Assembly: GCA_013399855.1 (NCBI GenBank) | Contig: VXAY01004719.1 | Location: forward strand, 310,001 to 374,000 | Direction: 5' to 3' | Length of the DNA stretch: 64,000 bases | DNA from: Oxyruncus cristatus | Taxonomy: Eukaryota > Chordata > Aves > Passeriformes > Cotingidae | Shown: positions 15,067 to 27,160 of the stretch, piece by piece | How the letters are laid out: every line of letters starts with the position of its first letter | Position numbering within the stretch: position 1 is the first letter of the stretch | Program-made: the position numbers and the translations under genes | The notes under the pieces: generated by a model | Database searches by the model: none | Told to the model about the DNA's origin: nothing | The model's input: only the letters and a program-made list of their open reading frames with translations

Positions 15067-15125
15067 TTCTGCCTGTGGCTGAGGTAATATGCGTACAGCC
15101 AAGATCACCTCAGCCACAGGTAGAA
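15067..15125 (+). repeat. 19-bp inverted repeat (intronic hairpin) before the HTR2A exon
   Basis: The left arm is 15067-15085 and the right arm 15107-15125, separated by a 21-base loop. Fourteen inner pairs are perfect (cctgtggctgaggt against acctcagccacagg). One G-U wobble and four more Watson-Crick pairs extend the stem. It ends 91 bases before the first base of the coding exon, so in the pre-mRNA it would form close to the branch-point and polypyrimidine region. Confidence 0.8.
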
Positions 15126-15216
15126 CACAAGTAGATGTTTGTTTATTTTATTCTTGGAGACTGGAAATGTTTTTCATTATTGTGTTTAATCTCTTCTTTC
15201 TCTGATCCACCTTCAG

Positions 15217-16016
15217 GTATCTCCATGCCTATACCCGTCTTTGGACTACAAGACAAATCCAAAGTGTTTAAGAATTGCAGCTGCTTACTTGCAGATGAGA
15301 ATTTTGTTCTCGTAGGCTCTTTTGTGGCATTCTTCATCCCTCTGACCATCATGGTAGTCACTTACTTTTTAACCATCAAGTCGCTGCAGAAGGAGGCTAT
15401 GCTATGTGTGAATGACATCGGACCAAAGACCAAGTTTGCTTCATTTAGCTTCCTCCCTCAGAGTTCCCTGTCCTCAGAAAAACTCTTTCAGCGCTCCTTG
15501 AACAGAGACATCGGGACTTCTGGGAGAAGAACCATGCAATCCATCAGCAATGAGCAGAAGGCTTCCAAGGTTCTTGGCATTGTCTTCTTTCTGTTTGTTG
15601 TGATGTGGTGTCCATTTTTCATCACAAATGTGATGGCTGTAATTTGCAAGGAGTCATGCAATGAAGAAGTCATTGGCGGACTCCTTAACATATTTGTTTG
15701 GATTGGTTACCTTTCTTCAGCTGTCAACCCACTCGTATATACACTGTTCAATAAAACCTACCGCTCAGCTTTCTCTCGTTACATTCAGTGTCGCTACAAG
15801 GAAGAGAAGAAACCTTTCCAGCTGATTTTAGTGAACACTATCCCAGCACTTGCATATGATTCCAGCCAGCTCCAGCTAGCACAAATGAAGAGTTTGAAAA
15901 AGGAGGCAAAAATGATGGCTAAGGATTACTCAATGGTCTCAATAGGAATACACCATTTGGATGGTACCTCCAAGGGAAGTATCAGCCCAGGGAACGAAAA
16001 GGTTAGTGGTGTGTGA
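15217..16016 (+). CDS. HTR2A: 5-hydroxytryptamine receptor 2A, last coding exon
   Basis: This exon encodes the C-terminal 265 residues of the Gq/11-coupled 5-HT2A receptor, from extracellular loop 2 to the stop codon. The 3' splice site is ttcag|gt; the first two bases complete a Gly codon ([11 protein letters not shown] in the family). In order are the ECL2 cysteine pairing with TM3, TM5 ([14 protein letters not shown]), intracellular loop 3, TM6 with the toggle-switch Trp and FF pair (MWCPFFITN), and TM7 with NPLVY. A cytoplasmic tail ends in Ser-Gly-Val, a type I PDZ ligand like the mammalian Ser-Cys-Val. By memory the segment is one residue shorter than in human. Notable differences are Ala at position 5.46, where human has Ser242, and an extra Cys in ECL2. 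The sequence favours 2A over 2B and 2C throughout. The open frame upstream of 15217 is intron. Confidence 0.97.
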
Positions 16017-16520
16017 TGGCTGGCAGCTGCCATGACAACCACTGAGCATTCGCTGAAAATTTCACCTGGCTGGGAGAAGCTCTGATAGCTTAGGAAAATC
16101 AGCCCTGTTCAAGAGACCTTCCAATAACATCATATACTCCTCATATTACCCTGTGAATGAAAAACAGGGTTTTAAAGGTATCAAATGTGCAATTTTTTTT
16201 CATACAGTACTTTGGCTGTTTTAAGCACAGGCTTTATTAAACTTATTTTTTTAATATTCTAAAGGATATATTTCTTAAAGAAAAAAATGCAATTTCTGGT
16301 ACTATAATATGGGCTGTGAAGAAACCTACGCGTTTCTTTTCTCTTTGCAAATGAAAGCTAAGCTGTCCTTTGATGTTGTTGCAGAGTAGGCTCCAGCTAG
16401 TTTGTCTTGCTACAATTGAGTTTTGTTATCATTAACTGAATGAGCACTTTACCAAATTTTAAGTAAAATTACGGTTAATTTGCTAATATATATTTAAAAT
16501 AAATTTTAAACTATTAAAGA
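16017..16520 (+). other. HTR2A: HTR2A 3' UTR (proximal part, end uncertain)
   Basis: AT-rich sequence directly after the TGA stop, with no coding potential. An AATAAA at 16498-16503 is the first canonical polyadenylation signal, so a short 3' UTR of about 500 bases is possible. Other AATAAA motifs follow further right (near 19135 and 19727) and the true end may lie well beyond. Confidence 0.5.
16498..16503 (+). terminator. HTR2A: Candidate HTR2A polyadenylation signal AATAAA
   Basis: A canonical hexamer 482 bases after the stop codon in an AT-rich context. There is no strong GT-rich downstream element, so use of this site is uncertain. Confidence 0.35.
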
Positions 16521-19500
16521 AAATCTATTAAAACTGCTATAGATTAATTTATGGGCATTTTGTTAACTGTTTTATGGCTATATTTTCCTTCTGAGTAACC
16601 ATTCTGAAATGTCACTGGGCTTTTCTGCCATTTGTTCTGTATTTCAAATTCGGAATCTTCAGAGAGAAATTATATGATCCTTTGTTTCTACCACCATTTG
16701 TAATCTTTATTTTATGTATTGTACTTTATTTCTGTTCAAAAATTTCATGTGTTCAGCTTAAAACTTGAAAGTAATATTTTCAAAAGCAATTATTTGGATT
16801 GATTACCTGCTCCTTCCCACTGGTGTTGACAGGGAATTAAAGAGAGAGAAGACTGGAAAACCAGGCACAACATGGTTAAATAATTTCAGGAACTATTCCA
16901 GGTCCATGCCTCTGTTCGATTCTAACAAAGGCTGACTTAAGTAATGTCAGAGGAAGTTTTACATGAGTAAAGCTTTCAGTAAAAGGTTGCAGCAGATCCT
17001 CTCTCGTTGTTTCTTTTTGGTTTAAAAAGGCCATTTTGAAGAATGTCCTCCTGGTTTTGTTTTAGGGTTTGTAGGGCCAGAATTATTAGAAAACTGTTAG
17101 TTGCTAAAAATTGTTTTCCCTAGTTTTGCTGTATTGCTGTTAAGGTAGATTGCTCAGGAATGGTCAGTAGCTTGCACTACTAGGACTCAGCCTTAATGAA
17201 ATATGTATGGGCAAATGGGGCTCTCTTGAAACATAACAGGACTTTTAAGTGGCACTGTATTCCACCTGCATAGCTCCAAGGGCAGAATACATTCCATAAA
17301 GAACATAAAATCCATTGTTTGACAGACATGCCTAGTCATGAAACTCATTTCTTTCAGGCATCACAGGCACATGTCACTGAAGCCAGTGGGACTTTGCTGA
17401 AGAGGAGAAATATAAATGTTGCATTCACTGACAAAACTTAAATGCAAGCATTTGATTCATTCCATGAATTTTGTAGCCATAATCTCATCTCAGAATGTAT
17501 TCCAGTTTCTTTGGAAAAAACACTGCCCATCCAGAAACCAAACTACAATACCTTTAAAATCCTTTGAAGTTTTCACTTTTCACAGAACAATTAAATTTCC
17601 ACTAAGTCAAAGAAAGAAAGACAGAGAGAAACTGAATCTGATGGTAGCCTACCAGCTGGGAGTCTTTGCAAGAAGATTTTTAGCTTAAGATACTGATCTG
17701 TGGCAGACAAAGACTTAAAAGTTGGCTGGCTATTTGACTGATATCAAAGAAACCGATTGTGTTGTTACATATATTGTATAACTAAACTTGCTGGTTTTAT
17801 GAGCCCTTTCCTCCAATGTGGGATAGGCAGAGCCACCACACAGGACCTCTGCATGCCCATGGTGACAGTGACTCATTCCGCAGGCCTCGGCCTCCATGTC
17901 TGGGTCAAAGTGTCATGCTGTGGTGCCGTTGCAGTGATGCATGTCATCTATCACCTCATGGACATTAATGGCTTTTCCCCCAAAACTGGTGATTTAGGAT
18001 CTCCTGATAAATCAAATGGTACAAGGCTGTGCTCATCAGGTGGTTTATATGGTCTCCCTGGCTCTGGGATCACTTGATCTTCACAACCAAACTGAACAGC
18101 TTCAGCAGAAGGAAAAACAAACTTGCTGCTCCTACCTCTCTGTGCACAAATCCTGCTCCCACACAGCATTGTGTGAGGGGTGCCACACCTACAAAAAAGG
18201 GATGTCAGGAGGAATCTGCTAACTGCAGTTGAGTGGGAGCAGTGACCTTCCACAGTTTCAACAAGTTTGATACAGACCCTAAATCTGGCAGTTTGAACCA
18301 AGGACAATGGCCAGCTCATATCCCACAGGCCAGCCAGGCAAGGGAAGGAGCACTGATGGAATGCACAAGTGGTTGAGTTCATCCCGTGAAACAGGTACTC
18401 AGGTACCTTCTTATGTCCAGATGTCTCCACTTCACAACTGGGGTGATGGTTTGGAGGATTTACCCCTGGGAACAGGCACCTGAGGGAATAAGTAGGCAGT
18501 AATAAAACAAAAGTTTTTTCTGAGTAGAGGTCTGAGGCTCAAAACCTGCCACCAAACCAGATCGCCCTCTTATGAGGACAGGGGATTGAAGGCCTTTAAA
18601 CTTGTGAGAGGAGAGGAAACACAGAGGCATCCACCAGTGGAGGGAATTGCCACATTTTGTGCCTGTCTTGATGCAAGTTTCTCTGGCCTTGTAAGAGAAA
18701 GAAGTAGATGGGACAGACAGCTTTTGGGTCCTATTGCCTATTTGTGCCAGGGAGCAGAGCCTACCTGCATACTGTATGATGCGTATGGCACTCTGAGCTT
18801 CTCCAGGGCTCAATTCCTCCCAAGACTCCTGAGGCTGCAGTTGTTGGTCTGCACAGTTTCCTTCACCAGCTTGCACTTGATAAACTGTTACTGAACATTT
18901 AACAATCACAGCTTATGCTCTCCGCTTACTGTCTGCGTTTCACCCACCTGGCAGAGCAGATCAGCCCACCATTTCTCTTTCATTTCACCTTCTGTTCCTC
19001 TTTCACAATGTCAAATTGCTCAGGTTGCAAATACTGACAGGGAATACTTCACTACAATCAGAGAGGGTTTCAATTACTGGCTTGATGTTTCATTACAAAA
19101 TTACTCTGAACAATCATTTTTTTCCAGCTTATTAAAATAAAACCTATGTTTTGGACCTAAGAGGATTGACAGCATTTCTTTAATTGACAGCCGGAGATAA
19201 CGTAACACTTATCTTTTGCTTAGAAGCAGGGATAACTGATGCCTGACATTTTGGTTCTGTGAGCACTCAGATAGGAGGTTTTATTGAGTGATCATCAGCT
19301 TCTGTCTAAGAAGCCTCTCAAAGCCAAGAATGCACAGCAGTTAAAGACCAATATCTCCACCTCTTCACAGACCTTTTGACAGTTTAGTGAGGCCTGATTC
19401 TATCATCTTGCACCAAAATGTTAATGGATTTTTGTGCAGTTTGCCTTAGTGAGGATGACAGTCAGGATCTGAATTTGTTCTAGGCGCCATACCAGATCTG

Positions 19501-20581
19501 CAGGAGGTTGTTCATCAGTAGATAGCAATTAACGGATTCATTATGCTGCAGACAGATGATGAAGATCAGCTGGTTTAAACCAGGATTTACAGCGCTGGTC
19601 CCACGTTTGGGATGAACACCACAGTTTAGTATGACCAGCTTCAGAACAACACTTCCATCTTGCACAAAACTGTGTGTGTTTTCATTATGCATCAGACCGG
19701 AACGGAAATTTTTATAATTTTTCAGGTAAAAAATAAAAGAGAAAATATTCATTCTTACAGACTAGTTCAGAGGTTAGGGCCATCCCCTACCTCAAAGAAA
19801 AAGCATGCTGAGTCAGTCTGTCATATCTGCATCAAAAAAACCCCCACTTCATGTGAAAAAATTTTAACCAACAATTTTTCAAGTAGATTGACATTTTATT
19901 ACTGTTAAGACTGTATCTGAAAAATGTCCAAAGACATGAAGCTCACCATTTATCTCCTAAGCTGGTGTGCATCCTTTATACACTTCAGGGTAAAAATTCC
20001 TATGTATCTATCCCATCCAATCAACCATGCACTGTACTTATGTAATTATTGCCAGACAGTGAGATGCATTCTATTTTGAATACCTATATGTTTGCTTATG
20101 TAAATACATAGAGAAAAACATTTGTTGTATTTTGTAATGTTAATGTAAAATGGTGTTCTAATGCTTTATTGTTTTGTCAAATCCCACTGCTAGTAAAGCA
20201 GATTAAAATATTTAAATGCCATCAGTTGTTTTATAAACTGGAGGTTTGTCTTAAGTAGCTGATTTGGTTTGGTTTTATTTTTTCCAGAGATACTCAGTAC
20301 ACTGTCTGCTGAAGGCTAAAGTAATTTTAAATATTTTACTGGACAAAAAGAAAGAGCATGTTGCAGAATTTAACTGTCTCAGTAAACTGGTCCAAAATGA
20401 GCCATTGTAATCATTCTCTTTTTCCAAGGACAGCCATTCTGCTACTGAAGCGGTACACTCTTTAGGGAAGTACATAGAGCTAAAAACATTTCAGTATCAG
20501 AAACAGCACATTTGCAATAGTAATAAGCCAATTAAATTCATTTCAGTAAGTAGGACTATAAGTTTAATATTAATAAGCAGC
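16521..20581. other. HTR2A-ESD spacer, part 1 (no gene seen)
   Basis: Could include distal HTR2A 3' UTR. Two minus-strand open frames of about 150-160 codons (17951-18430 and 18460-18909) lie in a locally GC-richer patch. They have no recognisable domain and no clear splice sites. I see no RNA gene. Confidence 0.5.
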
Positions 20582-21627
20582 TGTATTGGTTTGCATGGCA
20601 AGGTTTTAGTGGTGGGGAAGCTACAGGGATGGCTTCTGTGAGAAGCTGCCAGAAGTTTCCCGCGTGTCTGACACAGTCAGTGCCAGCTGGCCTAGAACAG
20701 ACCCATAACTGGCCAAGCAATGTTGATAGCCCCTATGGGACAACAGATTTAAGACAGGGCAGGGGGGGAATGGGGTGTGGGGTGTGTGGAACTGCACCAC
20801 TGAAGCCAGAGAGAGGAGTGAGAATATTTGAGAGAAACAGCCCCGCAGACACCAAGTGTCCTAAAGGAGGGGCAGGAGGTGCACCAGGAGCCAGAGCAAA
20901 GAATCCCCTGCAGCCCGTTGTGCAGACCATGCTGAGGCTGCTGTGCCTCTGCAGCCCACGGGGGCCTACGGGGGAGCAAGAGATCCACCTGCAGCAGGTG
21001 GATGCCTGAAAGAAGTGTGTGACCCCCTGGGAAGCCTGTGCTTGAGAGGCTCCTGACAGGACCCATGGGAAGCCAGTGGAGAGAGGAGCCCACTCTGGAG
21101 CAGGTGTGCTGGCAGGACTTGTGACCCTGTGGAGGATCCACGCTGCAGCAGTCGATGGAAAACTGCAGCCCACGGAAAGCTCTCATGTTGGAGAACTGCC
21201 TCCCGTGGGAGGGACCCACGCTGGAGCGTGGAAAGTGTGACGAGTCCTGCCCCAGAGGAGGAAGGAGCGGCAGAGACAATGTGTGGTGAAGTGACCGCAG
21301 CCCCCAATTCCCCGTCCCCCGGCACCATTGCGGGGGAGGAGGTAGAGAAATCGGGAATGAAGTCAAGCCCAGGAAGAAGGAAGGAGGGTGGGGGGAGGAA
21401 GATGCTTTAAGATTTAGCTTTTATTTCTCATTAGCCTACTCTGATTCGATTGGCAATAAATTAAAATAATTTGCCCAAGTCGAATCTGTTTTGCCCATGA
21501 CAGTAACCGGTGAGTGATCTGTCCCTGACCTTATCTCGACCTGCGAACCTTTCGTTGTGTTTTCTCTTCCCTGTCCAGCTGAGGAAGGGAATGACAGAGC
21601 GCCCAGCCAGGGCCAGCCCAGCGCCAG
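20582..21627 (+). mobile_element. Probable solo LTR of an avian endogenous retrovirus
   Basis: A GC-rich 1.05-kb block in AT-rich surroundings. It opens with TGTATTGG, carries purine-rich degenerate repeats around 'cccacgctggagc', then a pyrimidine/AT block with AATAAA near 21453 followed by a U5-like stretch (cgaacctttcgttgtgttt). I recognise this arrangement from avian ERV LTRs but cannot name the family. The six bases before the first TG (agcagc, 20576-20581) recur at 21628-21633, a candidate target-site duplication that sets the right end. No gag, pol or env sequence adjoins it, so it reads as a solo LTR. The long open frames inside are by-products of its GC-rich composition. Confidence 0.75.
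20875..21245 (+). repeat. Imperfect tandem repeats inside the LTR
   Basis: Several degenerate units of roughly 50-60 bases share a core like 'gga(c/t)ccacgctg(g/c)agcag' together with 'ctgcagccc(a/g)' and 'aggacttgtgaccc(t/c)'. Examples lie near 20910, 20980, 21085, 21130 and 21210. Unit borders are blurred by divergence. Confidence 0.6.
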
Positions 21628-23655
21628 AGCAGCGCGAACAGCGCGGCACAGCTGCACACACATCAAGAATCCCCGGGTCACGGGACCACAGTGCCATCTA
21701 TGGGCGGTATTTCCTTTCACGGAGAGCATGGAAGTCAGAAACCCCAAACGGATTTTGATACCTTTTAGTTTTCTTCACCTTAAAGACAAAACAAATTTAT
21801 TCCTCCAGTTGAGGAATACAGCATACACGCTCTTGCTTAAAATTGGAATGCATATCAAAGTAGTACAACTATTAGTAAGTAATCCCTTCAAAACCTTGCT
21901 CTAATCTTAAGGTTTCATCAGGCTTTATAATGTATAGAGAAAAGCACACAAGGGCATATTTTTCAGAAGCTATCAAACGAAGGGAAACAAATTGTTCTAG
22001 CTGCAAACCTGTGAAGCACCAACGGGGTGAAATGTGTCAGATAAGATCCCTGAATTGAAAATCCATTCAGTTTTACCTCCATAGCACTAGACTAATGCAT
22101 GTAGGGTCCAGTGTATCGTGATTTCCTATGTTCTTTGGAAAACTCCTTGCCAGATTTACCTGTTTCTACATAATTTTCACTGACCATCGAAAGGGAATAC
22201 GTTTAGCTTATCCATGTGGCACTTCAAGACATAGAAGCAAAAATATTTGGAAAAGAAGATACTTTGTCTTTATAGTATAATCTTTCGAGGGAACTCCTTG
22301 AAATATGACAAAAAGATGTTTGGAAATTTATGTGACACAATGAAGTTCTTTGATATACATGCAGCTTTGACATGTGAGACCTGGGATATAGGCACAGCAA
22401 TTAAAAAATCTCCTTGATGGAATTTGATTATGCCTGATTAAATTACAATCACAGACATATCATGTTATCTGACCCTAAAAATAGTTCTGCAAACCATAAT
22501 CAATTATGTCTGAAGTTATTTGACTACACATAAGCTTATAATTTTTCAGTCAGATTGAAATCTTCATTATAGGATAAAGAAAAGCTGACAAACTCAATAG
22601 TTCTATTCAAATTCAGTGTGCCAGTTTACATGTGTAAAGTTATGCATATTCTTAATATTTGCAGGACATCAGTTGGGAGTAACAGCATCTAGATTGCTTG
22701 GGTTATGTCACTGTGCAACCAGTACAAAGCCATGTAAAAGAGGTGACAGTTATAGTTGTGTTAATATTTTAACTACCAAATTAATATCAGAATGAAAAAA
22801 ATAAGAATTTAACAAAGAATTTTAGGTGGTTGTGAAGAAAAATTGGAGTTCATCATGGCCATGCACTATAAATTTTTAAGTGCTGGACTTGCTTATGTTT
22901 AATCTAAAATGTGCAAGGTTATTGTATTTTAAATATGACTACTTTGCCATCCTGGGTGTGAACAGAGAGTGTAGAGAATCAGACCTGGGATCTTTTCTTA
23001 GGAGATCTTAATATATAAGCAGAAATACCTTTTTTTTTTTTTATAATTATCTGTGTTCACAGATTGTGGGAATGGTCCTATATCAGCAGACTTCCTTATG
23101 GTCATATGTCAGAAGATTTGCCTCAAGTCAACTCGTCAGTAAAAACATAATGAAGCAAAAGGGAAAACCATACAGAGGTTATGTAAAGGACATAAACCAA
23201 CCTGTGGATGTATTCTCTGAAGAGAGTCAGCATGTACATGCACCAACAAGGTCCCTCATCAAGGGCTCAATAGAAACTAACCAGAAGTTAAGACAGTTTC
23301 TTGTCTTACTAATCAGCGTTCACCATGGAGGCAGAACACCAGTGAGTCTTACAGGAACCTCTAGAAAAAAAAAATCCAAAGTGACATTATACATAGTGGA
23401 GAACTGATTGCAAAGACCATGTAATACTCTGTGATGGCTCTGAAAATGGCAGGTGAAATTCAAAGTAGAAAAAGGTAGGTGATGTATCTTTTTTTTTTTT
23501 TTTGGAAAAAAATCAACTCTAGCTTTTCATATGCAATAATGTGTTCTAAACTGACAACTATTACTGGGAACAAGATCTTTGTGTAATGGTACTGTGGAAA
23601 AAAATGATCAGCAGTTGTTAAAAAAGTCTTTGCGGATAACTGTAAAGGGTACATA
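21628..23655. other. HTR2A-ESD spacer, part 2 (no gene seen)
   Basis: AT-rich DNA after the LTR. A 113-codon plus-strand frame at 23066-23407 matches nothing I recognise and lacks a promoter or clear splice context. No RNA gene or named repeat is apparent. Confidence 0.5.
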
Positions 23656-23800
23656 GAAGGGCAACAAGGATAATCATTTATACTGGTAAATATCTGAATA
23701 GATTAGGACTCTTAAAAAATTGGGCCAATTCATGAAGCCATTGAGAGCTCTAACAGAGAGGTGATAAACATTTTTAGCCAGAGAACTGAAGGGATCTCGG
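23656..23800 (+). mobile_element. Possible old CR1 remnant
   Basis: The string 'agggcaacaaggataatca' differs at few positions from the CR1 3'-region phrase (agggccacaaagatgatta). It is followed by 'aaatatctgaa' and 'gggccaattc', which sit where CR1 has similar phrases. Divergence is high, so this may be chance or another CR1-like family. Confidence 0.35.
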
Positions 23801-26059
23801 ACTGCTAGATGTTAGTGGGAGCTACTTGCCAAATGCTTGTGCTCTTCCTTCTACCAGTTTGTGCTGCAGTTCACCTTTATTTTGCCCAACTACATCTGCT
23901 CTTCTATTAGATTTCAAATGAAAAAGTGATCTGTATATGAATTTAATTCTGTAATTCCCCATTTTTCTGTTCCTACTCTTCCATATATGTTTCTCCAAGT
24001 GCATTTGCAATTGACAAAAATCTCAAGGAGTTTATTTGCAAATTCTTAGCTCACAATTCACTGACAATATAAATATTAGCGTTTTGTGAGTTCACTGTAA
24101 TTCTTCCTGTTAAGTGTTCTGCAGCAGTAGAAAAGATTGCAAGTCTCAAAATCCCTAAACACTTATTCACTGCTCTCAGGAACCCAGTAATAAAAATTAT
24201 GTTCCTGCAACCACACAATTGCTGTAGGAAATGGAAGCAAAGAAAACAGTAGTTAAAATGATGGTTGCTGAGTTTCCAAACAAATTTACAACATGCTTTT
24301 TTGTAAAGTCTCTGCTGCTGAATAATTTAAAATGACAAAGATGTTTGGGTTATCCACATCTCTTTGCAGAAAGAACAAAAACTTATTTTTTCATGGAGTC
24401 ATTTAGACTGGGACTGCTGGGGTCTCCCCATTAAGTGTCCAGACCTAAGCCAGTTGACCCAGCTCCTAAAGGCAACAGAGAGGCAGCCTAAAACTAATAT
24501 TTCAGAGAAGTGGAAAGAATCACCCTTTGAAATTGCCTGCTGAAGAAAAACCCAGTCTTGAAATCCCTTGAGTACAAAATAGCTCCATTCATAATTAGCA
24601 GCAGCTATAATGTAGCCACATAACATTGCTTTTCAAAACTAAATACTTGGGTCTGATGGGACTAAGGCTAAGCCTGGAGATGTGGTATGGGGAATAAATT
24701 TCCCGCTGTATAGGGACTATTAACAGTCACATTTGTGGTCCTTGAGGGAAACACATGTTCTTTGCTGAATGGAGCTTTTGAACAACAACCCTCTGGGAGA
24801 AAGTGAAAAGACTCAACTGTGCCATCTTCTGATCTGCTCAAGAAGCTGGAAACTGATGAAAGAGGATCCCACTGTAACATTTTAAGTGAAGTTTCACCTT
24901 CCAGACCTATATCCGAGGGGGAAAAAAGGGGGAAAGAGAAGCATGTTAAACAGATTACTGCAGTCACTGTCAGCCTTCATTCATATTTATTTATTCTTAC
25001 AATTTTTTTCAGGAAAAGACAACTATTGCTGGGACTTATTTGCTGATGGGCAACTGAGATATACAGTGAGATAAAATCAACACAAGAATCCACTCAGTGA
25101 GCTAGGAGCAGAACCCAGGACTTAAAAGACATGAGTGAAGGTATCCTCCCTGTAAGCCTCTCCTCTACAATGATGGGGGAACAGAGATTTTTAGAGGATA
25201 TCTGGGAGTCTGCAGTTCTTATTGACACATGAAAAAAAGAAATTTCCAGCATGGCACAGCTATTGCAATTAAGATTTATGTGTTGGAAATGAGTCAGGTT
25301 TACTTTGGGTTTGTAGAACCAGCAAAAATATGGAAGCAAAGTGGTTTATAAAGGCACTTTCTGAGATGAATTACATCAGTTTTGAGACCCTGAATGACCC
25401 TAAGAAAGACACATTATCTCAAAATTCCTCTTTGACACTCCCCATGAGAAAAAAATGGTAATCATTTGGGAAGAAGCACACAGGCCTGAAAATTAATCTG
25501 AGGAAGGATACCTACTTCAGAAATCGGCTTGTGAAAGAGATGGAACTATTCAGAGTGAAAAAAAGGTGGAAGAATTCATGATTTAGAGGCAGACTAGTCA
25601 ACAGTTACTCCACTAAAGTGTTTGGAATTGCTGCATATAACTATGCATAAAGTAATAGATGAAGTTTCCACATGAGCAATATGTGGCTGCACTCTGGAAA
25701 TCTGCATCTCTGTTCTCCACATGTGAAGTGCAGAAAATACTTTTTTCCCCCCTTTTGTCTTATAGACAGTGAACCCTTCAAGTCAGAAGGTTTGCTTCAA
25801 TAGGCTTTTGTGCAATGCTTTGCATTGTGGACCTGGTCACTGTCAATGACGATAATCTTTTCCCTTTTTTTTTTTTTTCCAATGACTTAGCAACAGTGCT
25901 GAATAGCTTCTCCCTTCCTGACTGCAAGTTGGATTTTTTTCCTAAACTCCAAAATATGTTTTTGTCCTGAAATCTCTTCTTTTCATAAAGTTCTATTATC
26001 CTTCTCTCTTTATTTCTGTTACTGCAAGGAGTACAATAAATTGGTTCTTTTCTTAGCTA
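23801..26059. other. HTR2A-ESD spacer, part 3 (no gene seen)
   Basis: AT-rich sequence with no supported gene and no repeat I can name. Confidence 0.5.
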
Positions 26060-27160
26060 CATATATCAGATTGTACTCCATCTCATCATCCAGGTCATTT
26101 ATAAGGACACTAAACAGTCTTGTCCCTAGTATTGATCACTCAGGGATCAGTCACTCTGCCAACTGGACTCTGTACTGCTGATCAATACTCCCTGAGCCGA
26201 GCAATCCAGCCTATTTTCCACCCACCTTATTACCCACTAATCGAGCCCATATTTCTCCAATCTTGTTAAAAGGAGACAAGGTTAGAAGTTCTTTCAACCC
26301 CCTTGCTAAAGTGTACAACTTCCACTGCTCCTGCTTTGCCCACTGAGACGAAATTCTCATCAGAAGGCAATTAGACTGGTCAGGTGTGCTGTGCCCTTAG
26401 TAAATCCATGTTGTCTATCTTGAATCATCTTCTTGTTCTTTTTACACCTGGAAATGGCTTCCCAGAGGATCTGTTTCATTACTTTCCTGGAGATTGCAAT
26501 AACTGGGCAGGTTGTAAGGCTGACCTGCCCTTTAGTTTGCTTGATCTTCCTACATGCCCTGTTCTGGATAATACTCACCTGAAGGGACAGTTGTTGGTGA
26601 GAACTGAGGCAAAAAAGCACCATTATCTACCTCATTCTTTTCTATGTTCCTTGACAGTAGCTCCCCTGTTTCACTGAGCAGTGGGCCCACATTCTCCTTA
26701 ACCTTCCTTCTGCTGTCAACGTACATGAAGAAACTTCTTATTGTCCTTCACTTCTAGTTTCACTCCCAACTGACCTTTGGCTTTCCTAACTCCATCCTCG
26801 CATGCTTTAGAGATATTTCTATATTCTCCCCAAGTAGTCCATTCCTACTTCAACTTGGTGTAGGCTTCTTTTTTCAGTTTTCTTCATCCCTGCTGGCCTG
26901 TGCTCAAGGTTCTGCCTAGGGAATGCACTCATTTTGTGCTTGGAGGAGGTTGTCCTTGAAGATCAACCAGCTCCCCTGGGTTCTCCTTTGCCTGCCAGGG
27001 CAGACTCCCATTGGACCTGACCAATAACCCCTGTTTACTCTCCTGAAGTTCAAGGCTGTGACTCCATCTTTTTTGCCCACTTTTAGACACCAGTTATAAC
27101 TAAATAATTCCACATTCTAGTGACTGAAAACTTGTTCCCTTCAAGGCTTATCCTTTTCTG
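26060..27160 (-). mobile_element. CR1 LINE ORF2 remnant (endonuclease end to reverse transcriptase)
   Basis: Read on the minus strand, frame-shifted pieces follow the order of CR1 ORF2. Near 27070 is a stretch like the end of the endonuclease (VTALNFRRVN). Near 26950 is the linker phrase GSWLIFKDNLLQAQNECIP. Near 26390-26500 is the reverse-transcriptase phrase QHGFTKG, preceded by a 'VMKQIL' segment. At 26070-26230 is material matching the region around the 'VTSG' and 'NDLD' motifs. Several frameshifts and in-frame stops make it inactive. The catalytic Asp-Asp region and the 3' end are missing or unrecognisable. This is an old insertion antisense to HTR2A and ESD. Confidence 0.8.

Noticed and set aside
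15135..15216. In-frame open sequence upstream of the HTR2A exon
   Set aside because: The frame stays open for 27 codons before the splice site but does not resemble the receptor, whose preceding residues are in TM4. The pyrimidine tract and cag acceptor mark it as intron.
17951..18909. Two minus-strand open frames of about 150-160 codons, close together
   Set aside because: Their proximity and GC-richer composition suggested a gene or decayed element, but no motif, splice site or family could be recognised. A BLASTP or repeat-library search would decide.
20629..21410. Several long open frames in the GC-rich block
   Set aside because: They occur on both strands and in multiple frames within the LTR, and follow its internal repeats rather than a protein.
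23066..23407. 113-codon plus-strand open frame
   Set aside because: Nothing in it resembles a known protein and the flanks are AT-rich spacer.
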